Positions 15,489 through 22,509 of a stretch of 48,548 bases of DNA are shown here, piece after piece. The notes below the pieces were generated by a model that was not told where the DNA came from, made no database searches, and saw only the letters and a list, made by a program, of their open reading frames with translations. Within the stretch, counting starts at the first letter, position 1, and every line of letters starts with the position of its first letter. The position numbers were made by a program, and so were the translations under genes. This DNA comes from a virus, in the IMG/VR virus record IMGVR_UViG_3300038548_000183, positions 1-48,548 of that record. The stretch is one strand, 5' to 3'.

Positions 15489-15734
15489 TTAAATTATCTC
15501 GACCCAGAAGACCGAGCCCGGCCCGGTGACCCCATTCCGAAAGACCTCTTTGATCTCCGTAAGGATCCAGGTCGTTACGTCGTACTTCGCCTCGAGTTTA
15601 TTCGCGGCCTCGAGCGCCTGGGCCCTGGTCGAGAATCGAAGAGAGCCGACCCGGCCGGCGATCTCCTTCCCGAGTACCGTCTTCCCTTCATGCGGTCCGC
15701 GGTCCAGGACCGCGGCCGGGAATTGTCTTTCCAT
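15489..15734 (-). CDS. Hypothetical protein
   Basis: 81 residues; the ATG overlaps the previous stop as TAATG. Contains LGKEIAGRVGSLRFSTRAQALEAANKLEAKYDVTTWILTE split over two helices with a beta segment, an alpha/beta pattern. Unrecognised; translated with the 15734-16084 gene. Confidence 0.7.
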   Translation of the reverse strand: MERQFPAAVLDRGPHEGKTVLGKEIAGRVGSLRFSTRAQALEAANKLEAKYDVTTWILTEIKEVFRNGVTGPGSVFWVEII

Positions 15735-16084
15735 TACTGGCCGGTCTTCTTCCGTCGCTCCGCCTGGGCTCCTCGCCGATAGCCGACTTTGAAAGATTCG
15801 TTACTCTCCCTCTCGAGCTTCTCGGTCTCGGTCTCGCCCAGGTCTTTATCGATCCCCAGGCGCTTGACGTAATCCCTTCGAAGCCTCTTATCCATTCGGA
15901 GGCCGACCCGGATCGCCTTCTTAATCTCCTCGAAGATGAAAGCCTCGCCGCCGTCGCCGTCCATATCTTCGGGATAAACTTTTATCCCGCGGACGTTGGC
16001 GCCGTTTAAGGCCGTGATTCTTACCTCGACCGAGAGCTCCTTTTCGAAAGGCGTCGGTCCAGGTTTGATTTTTTCGTTGCTCAT
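15734..16084 (-). CDS. Hypothetical protein, helical and charged
   Basis: 116 residues from ATG 16084 after AAAGGAGAGACCAAA. N-terminal beta part (ELSVEVRITALNGANVRGIKVY), acidic DMDGDGGEAFIFEEIKK, then a basic helical C-terminus (MDKRLRRDYVKRLG, GYRRGAQAERRKKTGQ). No family recognised. Confidence 0.7.
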   Translation of the reverse strand: MSNEKIKPGPTPFEKELSVEVRITALNGANVRGIKVYPEDMDGDGGEAFIFEEIKKAIRVGLRMDKRLRRDYVKRLGIDKDLGETETEKLERESNESFKVGYRRGAQAERRKKTGQ

Positions 16085-16117
16085 TTTGGTCTCTCCTTTT
16101 TCGTTGTATTGAGTTAA

Positions 16118-16140
16118 GCCCGGACGACCATCGCCCGGGC
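16118..16140 (-). other. Intercistronic GC hairpin
   Basis: GCCCGG (16118-16123) pairs with CCGGGC (16135-16140) around an 11-nt loop. It lies between the 16172 stop and the ribosome-binding site of the 16084 gene, with no T-tract. Confidence 0.5.
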
Positions 16141-16171
16141 CCTGGCGCCGCATCGGTCCGCGGCGATTTCG

Positions 16172-16372
16172 TTATTCGTCGCCGGCCGGATTAAAAGAAT
16201 GGCCGGCGGCGATGACCTTCCGATTCCGACCGACGACCTTTAATCCCTTGAGCCGTAAGACCCATTTGAGATCGTCCAGGTCGTTAAAAAGACGTTGATC
16301 GTCCAGGTCGATAATCGAGTCGCCCATCATGACGACGAAGCATTGATTTACCGGAAGAAATACGATATGCAT
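16172..16372 (-). CDS. Hypothetical protein after promoter P3
   Basis: 66 residues from ATG 16372, which has an excellent site AGGAGG at 7 nt. A leaderless in-frame ATG at 16441 (8 bp after the -10 box) would add 23 residues (MKETTKTKTETPAR...). Core: MHIVFLPVNQCFVVMMGDS, DLDDQRLFNDLDDLKWVLRL, KGLKVVGRNRKVI. Unrecognised. Confidence 0.7.
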   Translation of the reverse strand: MHIVFLPVNQCFVVMMGDSIIDLDDQRLFNDLDDLKWVLRLKGLKVVGRNRKVIAAGHSFNPAGDE

Positions 16373-16441
16373 TTCGAGCCTCCTATTTTGGCCGCGCATT
16401 CGAGCGGGCGTTTCGGTTTTGGTCTTCGTTGTTTCTTTCAT

Positions 16442-16479
16442 CTATATATAGAATACCAAACGCGCTCGGTTTATGTCAA
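16442..16479 (-). promoter_or_regulatory. Promoter P3 of the nine-copy family
   Basis: TTGACA at 16479-16474, 18-bp spacer beginning TAAACCGAGCGCG, TATTCT at 16455-16450, 8 bp to ATG 16441. An AT-rich element (AAAATAATTAAGATTTCC) lies directly upstream. Confidence 0.82.
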
Positions 16480-16547
16480 GGGAAATCTTAATTATTTTCA
16501 TTTTATTTTTTCGGCCTCCATCGATACGCCGAGGCCGGCGAAGACGA

Positions 16548-16784
16548 TCATCGGCCGGGCTCCTCATCGGGAAGAGCTCCGTAAGCTCCGCATCGAACGT
16601 GGTACCGAAGGATCTCCCAGCCGACCCGGCGGTCGTCGTAATACCGCTCGCCTTTTTCGATCCGGCCAGAGCATCGAGTCGGCCGGCCCCAAATTTTAAA
16701 GACTTCATGAGCATGGCAATCGTGAGATTTTCGAGCGGTCCGAATATCCAGGTCACCGACGCCGAGTAATTTCTCCGCCATCAT
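16548..16784 (-). CDS. Small zinc-binding-type protein
   Basis: 78 residues; ATG 16784 overlaps the upstream TGA as ATGA and follows GGGAG. Layout RTARKSHDCHAH, C-SGRIEKGERYYDD and RYHVRCGAYG suggests a Cys/His metal site of the type seen in small phage proteins; the plus-strand protein at 38412-38642 has a similar layout. Function unknown. Confidence 0.7.
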   Translation of the reverse strand: MMAEKLLGVGDLDIRTARKSHDCHAHEVFKIWGRPTRCSGRIEKGERYYDDRRVGWEILRYHVRCGAYGALPDEEPGR

Positions 16785-16978
16785 TGGCTCCCTTCTGCTT
16801 TTTGGATTTGTCGAAAAAGTGTAATCGCCTCGGCCTTCGATTCGCATCTTCGATCGGGTAAGCCGGGACCTCGCTCGAGGCGATACCGGCGAGAGCTCCG
16901 GCCGAATTCGGTCGTCGTAATCTCGACGACTTTGAGCCGGCCAGAGCGGGCGATAATCGATTGCTGGATTCGCATCAT
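16781..16978 (-). CDS. Hypothetical protein
   Basis: 65 residues; AAGGAGAAA immediately before ATG 16978. Beta-like VVEITTTEFGRSSRRYRLER and a C-terminal helix EAITLFRQIQKAE. Unrecognised; coupled by ATGA to the zinc protein. Confidence 0.68.
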   Translation of the reverse strand: MMRIQQSIIARSGRLKVVEITTTEFGRSSRRYRLERGPGLPDRRCESKAEAITLFRQIQKAEGSQ

Positions 16979-16985
16979 TTTCTCC

Positions 16986-17312
16986 TTATGCGAATTCGGC
17001 GAAGAGAGGATTCCGGGCCTCGCCGACCTGGCTTAAGAGGCTCGCCCATCCGCCATCGTTGCATCCCGCAAACGATCGACGATTCCATTCGGTCTTGACC
17101 TGGTCGGAAGGATGGGTCGTAAACCAAAAATCCTCGTTTACCGCGTCGACCTGGAAAGGGCCGAAGGCGGTATTTAAAACGGCGACGGCGCCGGCCTGGA
17201 GGCGACCGCGAAAGCGATCCATCTCGTCGGCCAGGGCCCCGCGGACCGCGACCATTCTCTCGTCGCGAGCCTTATCGGCCTCGCGCTTTTCTCGTCTCTC
17301 TTCTCTCGTCAT
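16986..17312 (-). CDS. Hypothetical protein
   Basis: 108 residues from ATG 17312 (GAGGAGAAAATGCC upstream). GTG 17348, overlapping the previous stop as GTGA, is an alternative that adds 12 residues. Charged helix TREERREKREADKARDERM, then AFGPFQVDAVNEDFWFTTHPSDQ. No family recognised. Confidence 0.68.
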   Translation of the reverse strand: MTREERREKREADKARDERMVAVRGALADEMDRFRGRLQAGAVAVLNTAFGPFQVDAVNEDFWFTTHPSDQVKTEWNRRSFAGCNDGGWASLLSQVGEARNPLFAEFA

Positions 17313-17344
17313 GGCATTTTCTCCTCTCGAAGTTTTGCCGGCTC

Positions 17345-17542
17345 TCACCATGAGCGCCGACCCGCGGCCCATTCGGCCTCGAATGTTTCTCGCATCTCCC
17401 GCCATCCCCATGATTCGGGAAAGGTCGCTCGGGTCGTTTCGGCGTCGAGCTCCTTATGCGTCATCCATCTTTCATCTTCGGCGCTCCAGGTCAGGCCCTC
17501 GGTCGCCGCGTTCGTTTCGGTCATCGTTGTTTCGTTACTCAT
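17345..17542 (-). CDS. Leaderless small acidic protein (P4)
   Basis: 65 residues from ATG 17542, 6 bp after the -10 box and without a ribosome-binding site. Starts MSNETTMTETNAATEG, a leader-family variant; the body has WSAEDERWMTHKELDAE and WREMRETFEAEW. Tryptophan-rich and acidic; unrecognised. Confidence 0.65.
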   Translation of the reverse strand: MSNETTMTETNAATEGLTWSAEDERWMTHKELDAETTRATFPESWGWREMRETFEAEWAAGRRSW

Positions 17543-17608
17543 ATATACAGTATAAGCGAAGGCGCTGGGTTATGTCAAGTGAAATCGTAATTATTTTCGA
17601 TTTATTTT
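17543..17608 (-). promoter_or_regulatory. Promoter P4 with A-rich upstream element
   Basis: TTGACA at 17578-17573, 18-bp spacer TAACCCAGCGCCTTCGCT, TATACT at 17554-17549, 6 bp to ATG. The upstream element contains AAATCG and CGATTT as an inverted repeat. The spacer is the most divergent in its second half. Confidence 0.82.
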
Positions 17609-18022
17609 TTACGAGTAATCGATCAAGTCGGCGGCGGCCTGGACGTCGCCGGCGGCGGCGGCGGACCTTAAGCCTCGATGCCGGTCGGCCTCGAGGCGAT
17701 TTACCTCGACGGCCTTCTCGACCAGGCGAGAGAAATAAGCCTTGGCGCCTTTCGAAGTCTTGAAAAATTTGACGGTATACCGGCCGCTCCGTTTCCAGGT
17801 CGAGCCCTTGACGCGGCCGCGGGTCATATCCTTAATCGCATCTTCGACGAAGAGGCCAGGGCCGACCGCAAATTTAAATCCCTTGACCAGGCCGAGCCGG
17901 TCGTAAGATTTCAGGAGCCGGCTCTTAAGGATCGCCGGAGCCATCCCGGTATTTATGCATCCGTAAAAGTCGGGACCGACGAAGAATTTTCCGAGCGGTA
18001 ATCTGACGGGTAATTTTTTCAT
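17609..18022 (-). CDS. Hypothetical basic protein
   Basis: 137 residues from ATG 18022 (AAAGGAAAAACCGAA upstream). Contains LGKFFVGPDFYGCINTG, KGFKFAVGPGLFVEDAIKDM, SGRYTVKFFKTSKGAKAYF and an alanine-rich end. Unrecognised. Confidence 0.68.
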   Translation of the reverse strand: MKKLPVRLPLGKFFVGPDFYGCINTGMAPAILKSRLLKSYDRLGLVKGFKFAVGPGLFVEDAIKDMTRGRVKGSTWKRSGRYTVKFFKTSKGAKAYFSRLVEKAVEVNRLEADRHRGLRSAAAAGDVQAAADLIDYS

Positions 18023-18052
18023 TTCGGTTTTTCCTTTCGTTGGGGATCTCAA

Positions 18053-18319
18053 TTAAAAAACTTCGAAGGCGGGCGCCGTCCATTCCATCATCATCGAGTC
18101 ATCGGACTGGCGGACGATGCGGGCCCGGGAAATGTAAGGGATAAATCCGAGGCCGTCGCCGACGTGGGAATTCACTCCGCCAGGGCGGAAGGATTCATTT
18201 AAATGCCGGACGTGAGCCTCGAGGCGGGCGGTCGTCGCTTGGCCTTTCCAGGCGGCGGCGGTCATATTGGTATTGCTGTGAAACTCGATCCGATATTTCG
18301 GTGTAAAAGATTTTCCCAT
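18053..18319 (-). CDS. Hypothetical protein
   Basis: 88 residues from ATG 18319, preceded by GGAGCAACGAA that overlaps the stop of the 31-residue leader gene, so the two should be coupled. KYRIEFHSNTNMTAAAWKG, ARLEAHVRHLNESF, then beta-like ARIVRQSDDSMMMEWT. Unrecognised. Confidence 0.68.
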   Translation of the reverse strand: MGKSFTPKYRIEFHSNTNMTAAAWKGQATTARLEAHVRHLNESFRPGGVNSHVGDGLGFIPYISRARIVRQSDDSMMMEWTAPAFEVF

Positions 18320-18330
18320 TTCGTTGCTCC

Positions 18331-18426
18331 TTAAAAGATGATGAAGGTCGCGACCTGCATCGCCATGCTCCAAAAGGAAGCCGGCGCCGCGATCGCTTGG
18401 TTGATGTTTTTGATTACGTTTATCAT
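18331..18426 (-). CDS. Leaderless 31-residue peptide (P5)
   Basis: ATG 18426 lies 8 bp after the -10 box with no ribosome-binding site; stop TAA 18331. The peptide starts MINVIKNINQAIAAP and ends hydrophobic (SMAMQVATFIIF), possibly membrane-associated. It may be a leader that couples translation of the 18319 gene. Too short for family assignment. Confidence 0.5.
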   Translation of the reverse strand: MINVIKNINQAIAAPASFWSMAMQVATFIIF

Positions 18427-18480
18427 CTATATATATAATACCCGACGCGCTGGGTACTTGTCAAGGGAAATCGTACTTTT
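18427..18480 (-). promoter_or_regulatory. Promoter P5 of the nine-copy family
   Basis: TTGACA at 18464-18459, 18-bp spacer AGTACCCAGCGCGTCGGG, TATTAT at 18440-18435, 8 bp to ATG 18426. Upstream GTACGATTTCCC and long A-runs. Confidence 0.85.
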
Positions 18481-18493
18481 TTTCACTTTTTTT

Positions 18494-18709
18494 TTATTTC
18501 TTTTCTGGCCTCCTCCCGAGGTATTTCTCGGCCTTCTCGTAATCGATAAACGGATGGCGAAGGAGGATGATCCCTCGCTCGATTACCAGGCGCTCGAGCT
18601 CCGCGTAACCTTGGCAAATCGGCGACCCGTCGGCCCGATGGATCCATCCGCCGACCCGGCCGACGAGACCATGATGCTTTTTTAAATATCCCATGAGGCC
18701 GGCGGTCAT
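18494..18709 (-). CDS. Hypothetical protein
   Basis: 71 residues, ATGA overlap with the upstream gene. YLKKHHGLVGRVGGWIHRADG, CQGYAELERLVIERGIILL, then HPFIDYEKAEKYLG. Alpha/beta-like; unrecognised. Confidence 0.68.
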   Translation of the reverse strand: MTAGLMGYLKKHHGLVGRVGGWIHRADGSPICQGYAELERLVIERGIILLRHPFIDYEKAEKYLGRRPEKK

Positions 18710-18978
18710 GATTTTTTTACCTCATCGACCTGGGCGCCGGCGACGTCGCGATTTTCTTTCGTCCATATCATCCGAAATTCTTTCGTCACGACCTCAATCG
18801 GAAGGCTCTCGGTATAAAGCCGGGTATCCAATTGCTGGCGGACCAGGGCCTTAATTTTTTCGCCCAGGTCGAGATTATCCAGGGCCTCGACCGTATACGT
18901 CATCTCTTCGTTTCTCCGAGCCTCGCGAGCGTTGTCTGGGATTCGGATCGTCAATTTAATTTCGAGCATCTTAAGCAT
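18706..18978 (-). CDS. Hypothetical protein
   Basis: 90 residues; AAAGGAGAGAAAA before ATG 18978. N-terminal strand LEIKLTIRIPDNA, amphipathic middle EALDNLDLGEKIKALVRQQL, and IEVVTKEFRMIWTKENRD. Unrecognised; 8-nt overlap with the upstream gene. Confidence 0.7.
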   Translation of the reverse strand: MLKMLEIKLTIRIPDNAREARRNEEMTYTVEALDNLDLGEKIKALVRQQLDTRLYTESLPIEVVTKEFRMIWTKENRDVAGAQVDEVKKS

Positions 18979-19297
18979 TTTTCTCTCCTTTGTTTTTGGG
19001 AATGACCGCCAGGACCGAGTCGCAAAAATTGCCGGTCTTGGTCTCGGAGCATCGCGGGCATTTTCCGTTTACGTTTTCGAAGGATCGATGACCGCAAGTA
19101 AACTCGGAGATGAGCCTCGCTTCCTTCTGGGAGGCGATGAGCTCGACCGAGATCATATGGGCCTTACTCATATCCCCATCTCCGAATCGATTGACCCGGA
19201 AGCCGACGACGACGTCGAAGTCGAGGATCCGGGCCTCGCCCTTTTTCAAAAACCAAAAGGAGCGGCCGGTCGTTTCTGTTATGCGAAAAAATTTCAT
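18971..19297 (-). CDS. Hypothetical zinc-finger-like protein
   Basis: 108 residues; GAGGTCAACC before ATG 19297. Beta-rich N-terminus (FFRITETTGRSFWFLKKGEA), then FTCGHRSFENVNGKCPRCSE, a likely C-x-H...C-x-x-C zinc site near residues 68-83. Unrecognised. Confidence 0.7.
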   Translation of the reverse strand: MKFFRITETTGRSFWFLKKGEARILDFDVVVGFRVNRFGDGDMSKAHMISVELIASQKEARLISEFTCGHRSFENVNGKCPRCSETKTGNFCDSVLAVIPKNKGEKNA

Positions 19298-19307
19298 GGT
19301 TGACCTC

Positions 19308-19625
19308 TTAAGAAATGTAAGCGATTACTTCGAAGCGGCCGGAAGTCATCCGATACCAGGAGAGCGCCAGGACGAATTTCGTCGCCTCGAGGAGCTCGTC
19401 GGATCCGATCCCTTCATGATAGACGCCGACGTCAAAGAGACATTGGGCTTCGTCGCCGCAGAGCATCCCGGACCAAAGGGTCTTATCTTCCTGGATCAAA
19501 GCGAGGCCGTGATCTCGGAGGATGCGGTCGATACTCTCGAGCGGGATCCGGTCGTAATAAATCGGAGCGAGGAAGGTCGAGATGGCTTTATTCATTGAGC
19601 GTCGAAGGGCCGGTTTGTTTTTCAT
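19308..19625 (-). CDS. Hypothetical protein after promoter P6
   Basis: 105 residues from ATG 19625 (AAAGGAGAAAACGAA). The leaderless in-frame ATG 19655 adds MRETTKGENE, so both forms can be made from one mRNA. LDRIL-type helices, ALIQEDKTLWSGMLCGDEAQ, YHEGIGSDELLEATKFVLAL. Unrecognised. Confidence 0.7.
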   Translation of the reverse strand: MKNKPALRRSMNKAISTFLAPIYYDRIPLESIDRILRDHGLALIQEDKTLWSGMLCGDEAQCLFDVGVYHEGIGSDELLEATKFVLALSWYRMTSGRFEVIAYIS

Positions 19626-19655
19626 TTCGTTTTCTCCTTTGGTTGTTTCTCTCAT

Positions 19656-19722
19656 CTATATATATAATACCCGACGCGCTCGGTTTGTGTCAAGTAAAAT
19701 CGTATCTTTTTTCACTTTTTTT
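19656..19722 (-). promoter_or_regulatory. Promoter P6 with A-rich upstream element
   Basis: TTGACA at 19693-19688, 18-bp spacer CAAACCGAGCGCGTCGGG, TATTAT at 19669-19664, 8 bp to ATG 19655. Upstream GATACGATTTTAC preceded by AAAAAAAAGTGAAAAAA. Confidence 0.87.
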
Positions 19723-19739
19723 TAAGGGCCCCAGGAGGC

Positions 19740-19768
19740 CCCGCGGCCGGAGAATTCCAGGCCGCGGG
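19740..19768 (-). other. Strong GC hairpin after the 19778 gene
   Basis: Perfect 9-bp stem CCCGCGGCC/GGCCGCGGG with an 11-nt loop, 10 nt after the stop of the 19778-20293 gene. A second GC-rich fold and then A-runs follow; no T-tract on the minus strand. Possibly a terminator of another type or an mRNA-stabilising end. Confidence 0.55.
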
Positions 19769-19777
19769 AGGAGGGTA

Positions 19778-20293
19778 TTATTTCGGGATCCCGATCCCGC
19801 CGATGACGAAGAAGACTTCTCGGTCGCCGCAGGTCCCGGGCTCGACGTCATCCTCGCGGACCATCCCGGCCTTGACCATATCGCCGATGAGCTTCCAGTG
19901 AGAAGACCCGACGATCCGGCCGTCTTCGAAATGCTTGACCGTGATCGTCTGGCCGGCCAGGTAAAACTCGCGGATCATGATCGGCCGCATTCCGGGAGCG
20001 TAACCGTCATGGGCCCGGACCTGCTCGACCTCATACTGGAGCCGGGCGGTCTTCTTCTCGGCCGGCCCGAGATCCCGAGGGACGTATCCGGCCATCCGGC
20101 CGAAGCCGATATCGATGGTAAGCGGTACGGCGAAGGTCCAGTTTCGGATCGTCGTATCGATCTCGACGAATATCGTCATGGTCTTATTCTCGAATCGCTC
20201 TCTCCATTTCGCATCTTTCATCTTAATGAAGGCTTCGATCCGATCCATTTCCCGTTGTAATTCTCCGTGATTTTCGAATTCCAATTTTTTCAT
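19778..20293 (-). CDS. Hypothetical protein, 171 residues
   Basis: ATG 20293 after GAAGGAGAAAACGAA. N-terminal helix (EFENHGELQREMDRIEAFI), then beta-rich segments MTIFVEIDTTIRNWTFAVP, MIREFYLAGQTITVKHFEDG and a C-terminal VFFVIGGIGIPK. No family recognised. Last gene of the P7 transcript before the hairpin. Confidence 0.7.
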   Translation of the reverse strand: MKKLEFENHGELQREMDRIEAFIKMKDAKWRERFENKTMTIFVEIDTTIRNWTFAVPLTIDIGFGRMAGYVPRDLGPAEKKTARLQYEVEQVRAHDGYAPGMRPIMIREFYLAGQTITVKHFEDGRIVGSSHWKLIGDMVKAGMVREDDVEPGTCGDREVFFVIGGIGIPK

Positions 20294-20314
20294 TTCGTTT
20301 TCTCCTTCGTTGGC

Positions 20315-20334
20315 GGCGCCGGATCGCCGGCGCC
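20315..20334 (-). other. Intercistronic GC hairpin
   Basis: Perfect 8-bp stem GGCGCCGG/CCGGCGCC with a tetraloop, between the 20345 stop and the ribosome-binding site of the 20293 gene. No T-tract. Confidence 0.55.
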
Positions 20335-20344
20335 TGGTTTGTGT

Positions 20345-20626
20345 TTACTTGGCGTCGATGAATCCGCGGACGGTCCCGGTAAATTTTTCGTAAGAGGCTC
20401 GGCCGAAATCGTTGAAAGCCTCGATCGTGACGAAGCGCGTCCCGCCGTGACCTTCGTACTTGGAAGAGATGGCGATCTCGTCGACGTTGATCTCGCGACC
20501 GTCGTCCATTTGGATCTCGACATGGTCGCCCCATCGGTCGCTTTTCAATTCGGTGATCGTCCCGAAGCCCTCGTCGTTTGCCATATCGCCGGTGTAATAA
20601 ATGCGAAGACCTGTTTCCAATTTCAT
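20345..20626 (-). CDS. Hypothetical protein after promoter P7
   Basis: 93 residues from ATG 20626 (GAAGGAGAAAACGAG); the leader ATG 20671 is in frame and adds 15 residues (MLNVIENKNNEGENE). Beta-rich: MKLETGLRIYYTGDMAN, GFGTITELKSDRWGDHVEIQMDDG-type segments, FVTIEAFNDFG. Small barrel-like fold possible; unrecognised. Confidence 0.7.
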   Translation of the reverse strand: MKLETGLRIYYTGDMANDEGFGTITELKSDRWGDHVEIQMDDGREINVDEIAISSKYEGHGGTRFVTIEAFNDFGRASYEKFTGTVRGFIDAK

Positions 20627-20671
20627 CTCGTTTTCTCCTTCGTTGTTTTTGTTTTCGATTACGTTTAACAT

Positions 20672-20755
20672 CTATCTATATAATACCCGACCCGCTGGGT
20701 TATGTCAAGGGAAATCGTATCTTTTTTCGATTTATTTTCACTTTTTTTTAAGGGT
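20672..20755 (-). promoter_or_regulatory. Promoter P7 with long A-rich upstream element
   Basis: TTGACA at 20708-20703, spacer of 17 bp here (TAACCCAGCGGGTCGGG), TATTAT at 20685-20680, 8 bp to ATG 20671. Upstream GATACGATTTCCC, AAATCGAAAAAA and AAAAAAAAGTG. Confidence 0.85.
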
Positions 20756-20800
20756 CTTAAACGGGCCCAGGAGAGGCAGGAAGGGATCGGGCAGGCCAGA

Positions 20801-21379
20801 CTATGCGGTCGGCTTCCAAAGCGGCGAGATCACCATCCTGGCGGTCGCGAATCGGTCTTGACGTAATTCCCGAAGGAGCCATTTCTTTTGGATGATCGTC
20901 GCCTCCGAGTCGACCTCAATATAAAACGGGATATCATTCGGCGTATATGAATACAGGAGCTCGACGATTGGGAGATCCTGGTCGGTACGGACCCGGCAAG
21001 AAATCGCGATCTCATGGCGGGCGAACCAAAGCGATTGAATCGAATGATTAAAAGCCTCGGGATTCTGGAGGCCGGACGGCGTCAGGAATCGAATTACGAC
21101 GACGTCCAGGGCCTCGAGCCAGTCCGGGAAGATGGCGGTATGCTCGACGTCGACGATCCGGCAAAGGCGCCGGCCTTTCGCCCTGGCCAGGCGGATAAAA
21201 TTTACCAGGTCCGCATCGATCGGGCCGGCCAGATTTACGAGGGTCGAATCCCGGACGGTCTCGGTCGTCTTGACGAATCCCTGGATTTGATTTTGCAGGC
21301 CGTTGAGCTCGGAAAGGTCGACCATCCTCCGGCCGAGAAGCGGCGTCGCCTGGGAAAAATATACGTCCGTAATTTTCAT
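20801..21379 (-). CDS. Unidentified 192-residue protein, alpha/beta
   Basis: ATG 21379 with GAGGTAACCC. Alternating strands and helices: LVNLAGPIDADLVNFIRLAR, RRLCRIVDVEHTAIFPDWLE, ALDVVVIRFLTPSG, HEIAISCRVRTDQDLPIVEL, IPFYIEVDSEATI. The order resembles part of a TIM-type barrel such as the later half of radical SAM proteins, but no catalytic motif or CxxxCxxC is present. I cannot name it. An intrinsic terminator sits directly before its ribosome-binding site. Confidence 0.68.
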   Translation of the reverse strand: MKITDVYFSQATPLLGRRMVDLSELNGLQNQIQGFVKTTETVRDSTLVNLAGPIDADLVNFIRLARAKGRRLCRIVDVEHTAIFPDWLEALDVVVIRFLTPSGLQNPEAFNHSIQSLWFARHEIAISCRVRTDQDLPIVELLYSYTPNDIPFYIEVDSEATIIQKKWLLRELRQDRFATARMVISPLWKPTA

Positions 21380-21395
21380 GGGTTACCTCGAGAGG

Positions 21396-21427
21396 AAATA
21401 AAAGCGGCCGGCGGGAATGCCGGCCGC
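21396..21427 (-). terminator. Intrinsic terminator / attenuator before the 21379 gene
   Basis: Perfect 9-bp stem GCGGCCGGC/GCCGGCCGC (21404-21412, 21419-21427), 6-nt loop, followed on the minus strand by TTTTATTT. The tract runs into the ribosome-binding site of the next gene, so it could attenuate that gene at the end of the replication operon. Confidence 0.8.
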
Positions 21428-21489
21428 TCCAGAAAGAAGCTCTCTCTCGGCCAGGCAGGAGGCCAAGAAAAAGACCCCGGTAAATAATA

Positions 21490-21690
21490 TCATATATTTT
21501 TGATTCTCTTCCCCATCTTGAGAAGGTCGTCGACCTCCGGGTCGCTCTCCATTTGTGCCAGGTTTTCGTATCTCTGCTCGATGATATCCTTCGGGCCGGC
21601 GCCGTCAAAATTAACCGTTACCTTCCCCCTGAATCCCTCCCGGGAGAGTTTCAATATCCGACCCATCAGGCGTATAAAGTTTTTTTCCAT
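21490..21690 (-). CDS. Hypothetical small protein
   Basis: Up to 66 residues. ATG 21690 overlaps the nuclease gene by 80 nt and has no clear ribosome-binding site; ATG 21666 and TTG 21654 are shorter alternatives. LSREGFRGKVTVNFDGAGP, IIEQRYENLAQMESDPEVDD. Unrecognised. Confidence 0.5.
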   Translation of the reverse strand: MEKNFIRLMGRILKLSREGFRGKVTVNFDGAGPKDIIEQRYENLAQMESDPEVDDLLKMGKRIKNI

Positions 21691-22033
21691 CGGCGGCCGG
21701 GATATGGCGGACGACCTTCGCCTTTCCTTCCGTCCCTATTTGTATCATTTGCCATTCGAAATACGGAAATAAATCGGCCGCCATTTTGAATTTCAAGACG
21801 GAATCTTCCCGGGTATACGGTCCCTTGATCTCGACGACCCGGAAGGATGGGCCCAGCAAAACGACCAGGAAGTCGGGAGTATAAACCATCGCCCGGGATC
21901 CCGGCCGGCGGCCGCGGGTAAGCGTCAGGGTCAGGCGCTCGAAATACCAGGCGACGACCCGGCCTTCCATCTCCTCCTTCTTGAGGTACCAGGCGAAAGC
22001 CTGCTCGGCCTTCGTCATCTTCCCTTTGGTCAT
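21611..22033 (-). CDS. Probable PD-(D/E)XK nuclease (DUF1064-like)
   Basis: 140 residues. The motif YTPDFLVVLLG followed by FRVVEIKGPYTRED gives D and E-x-K in the order typical of PD-(D/E)XK nucleases, and the segment KFKMAADLFPYFEWQMIQ follows. The layout matches DUF1064-type phage proteins, believed to be junction or recombination nucleases. ATG 22033 follows the previous TGA directly with GGGAGGG upstream. It belongs to the replication/recombination operon. Confidence 0.7.
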   Translation of the reverse strand: MTKGKMTKAEQAFAWYLKKEEMEGRVVAWYFERLTLTLTRGRRPGSRAMVYTPDFLVVLLGPSFRVVEIKGPYTREDSVLKFKMAADLFPYFEWQMIQIGTEGKAKVVRHIPAADGKKLYTPDGSDIETLPGGIQGEGNG

Positions 22034-22201
22034 TCATTCCCTCCCGGTGATCGTGTTATAAATTGCGACCAGGACGACGCCGACAATCGCCCCGCCGATA
22101 ACCGCGATCTCCGGCGCCCCGTCTCGCCATGCCTGCCAGGCGACGGCGGCGACCATCGAACAAATCGCGAGATTTCCCAGGACGACCCAGGTCTTACTCA
22201 T
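22034..22201 (-). CDS. Small two-helix membrane protein
   Basis: 55 residues, ATG 22201 overlapping the upstream stop as ATGA. Two hydrophobic segments: WVVLGNLAICSMVAAVAW and AVIGGAIVGVVLVAIYN, separated by QAWRDGAPEI. Function unknown; small membrane proteins embedded in replication operons may act in exclusion or membrane targeting. Confidence 0.65.
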   Translation of the reverse strand: MSKTWVVLGNLAICSMVAAVAWQAWRDGAPEIAVIGGAIVGVVLVAIYNTITGRE

Positions 22202-22509
22202 GGCGCCTCGCCCTCCAGGAAGCCGGCGAGCCAGGATCCCCAGATAAGCGCGAGCCTGGTCGCGTTGAGATTATTCTCGTCGTACCATTGTTGCTCGCCG
22301 ATATTGTGAATCGACCGCGGGCCCTCCCGGTGACATTCGACGCAGAGCGGAATCACGGCCCATTTATTGGCGCCGACTCTTCGCGGAAGCCGGTCGCCGG
22401 TTTTGTTTGAGAAGAGAAGACCGATATGCGAGACCTCGACCCAGCCTTTCCCGCATCCGATACAAGGCTTCTCGGCGATCCATCCGTACCATTTTTTTAA
22501 TTGAGTCAT
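22198..22509 (-). CDS. HNH-like / DUF968-like zinc nuclease
   Basis: 103 residues from ATG 22509 (ATGA overlap). Cys pairs and histidines are placed as in zinc HNH-type phage recombination nucleases: KPCIGCGKGWVEVSHIG, then WAVIPLCVECHREGPRSIHN, IGEQQWYDENN, ending in a helix ALIWGSWLAGF. The DUF968 family has this shape. Likely processes recombination or replication intermediates; active residues not proven. Confidence 0.65.
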   Translation of the reverse strand: MTQLKKWYGWIAEKPCIGCGKGWVEVSHIGLLFSNKTGDRLPRRVGANKWAVIPLCVECHREGPRSIHNIGEQQWYDENNLNATRLALIWGSWLAGFLEGEAP

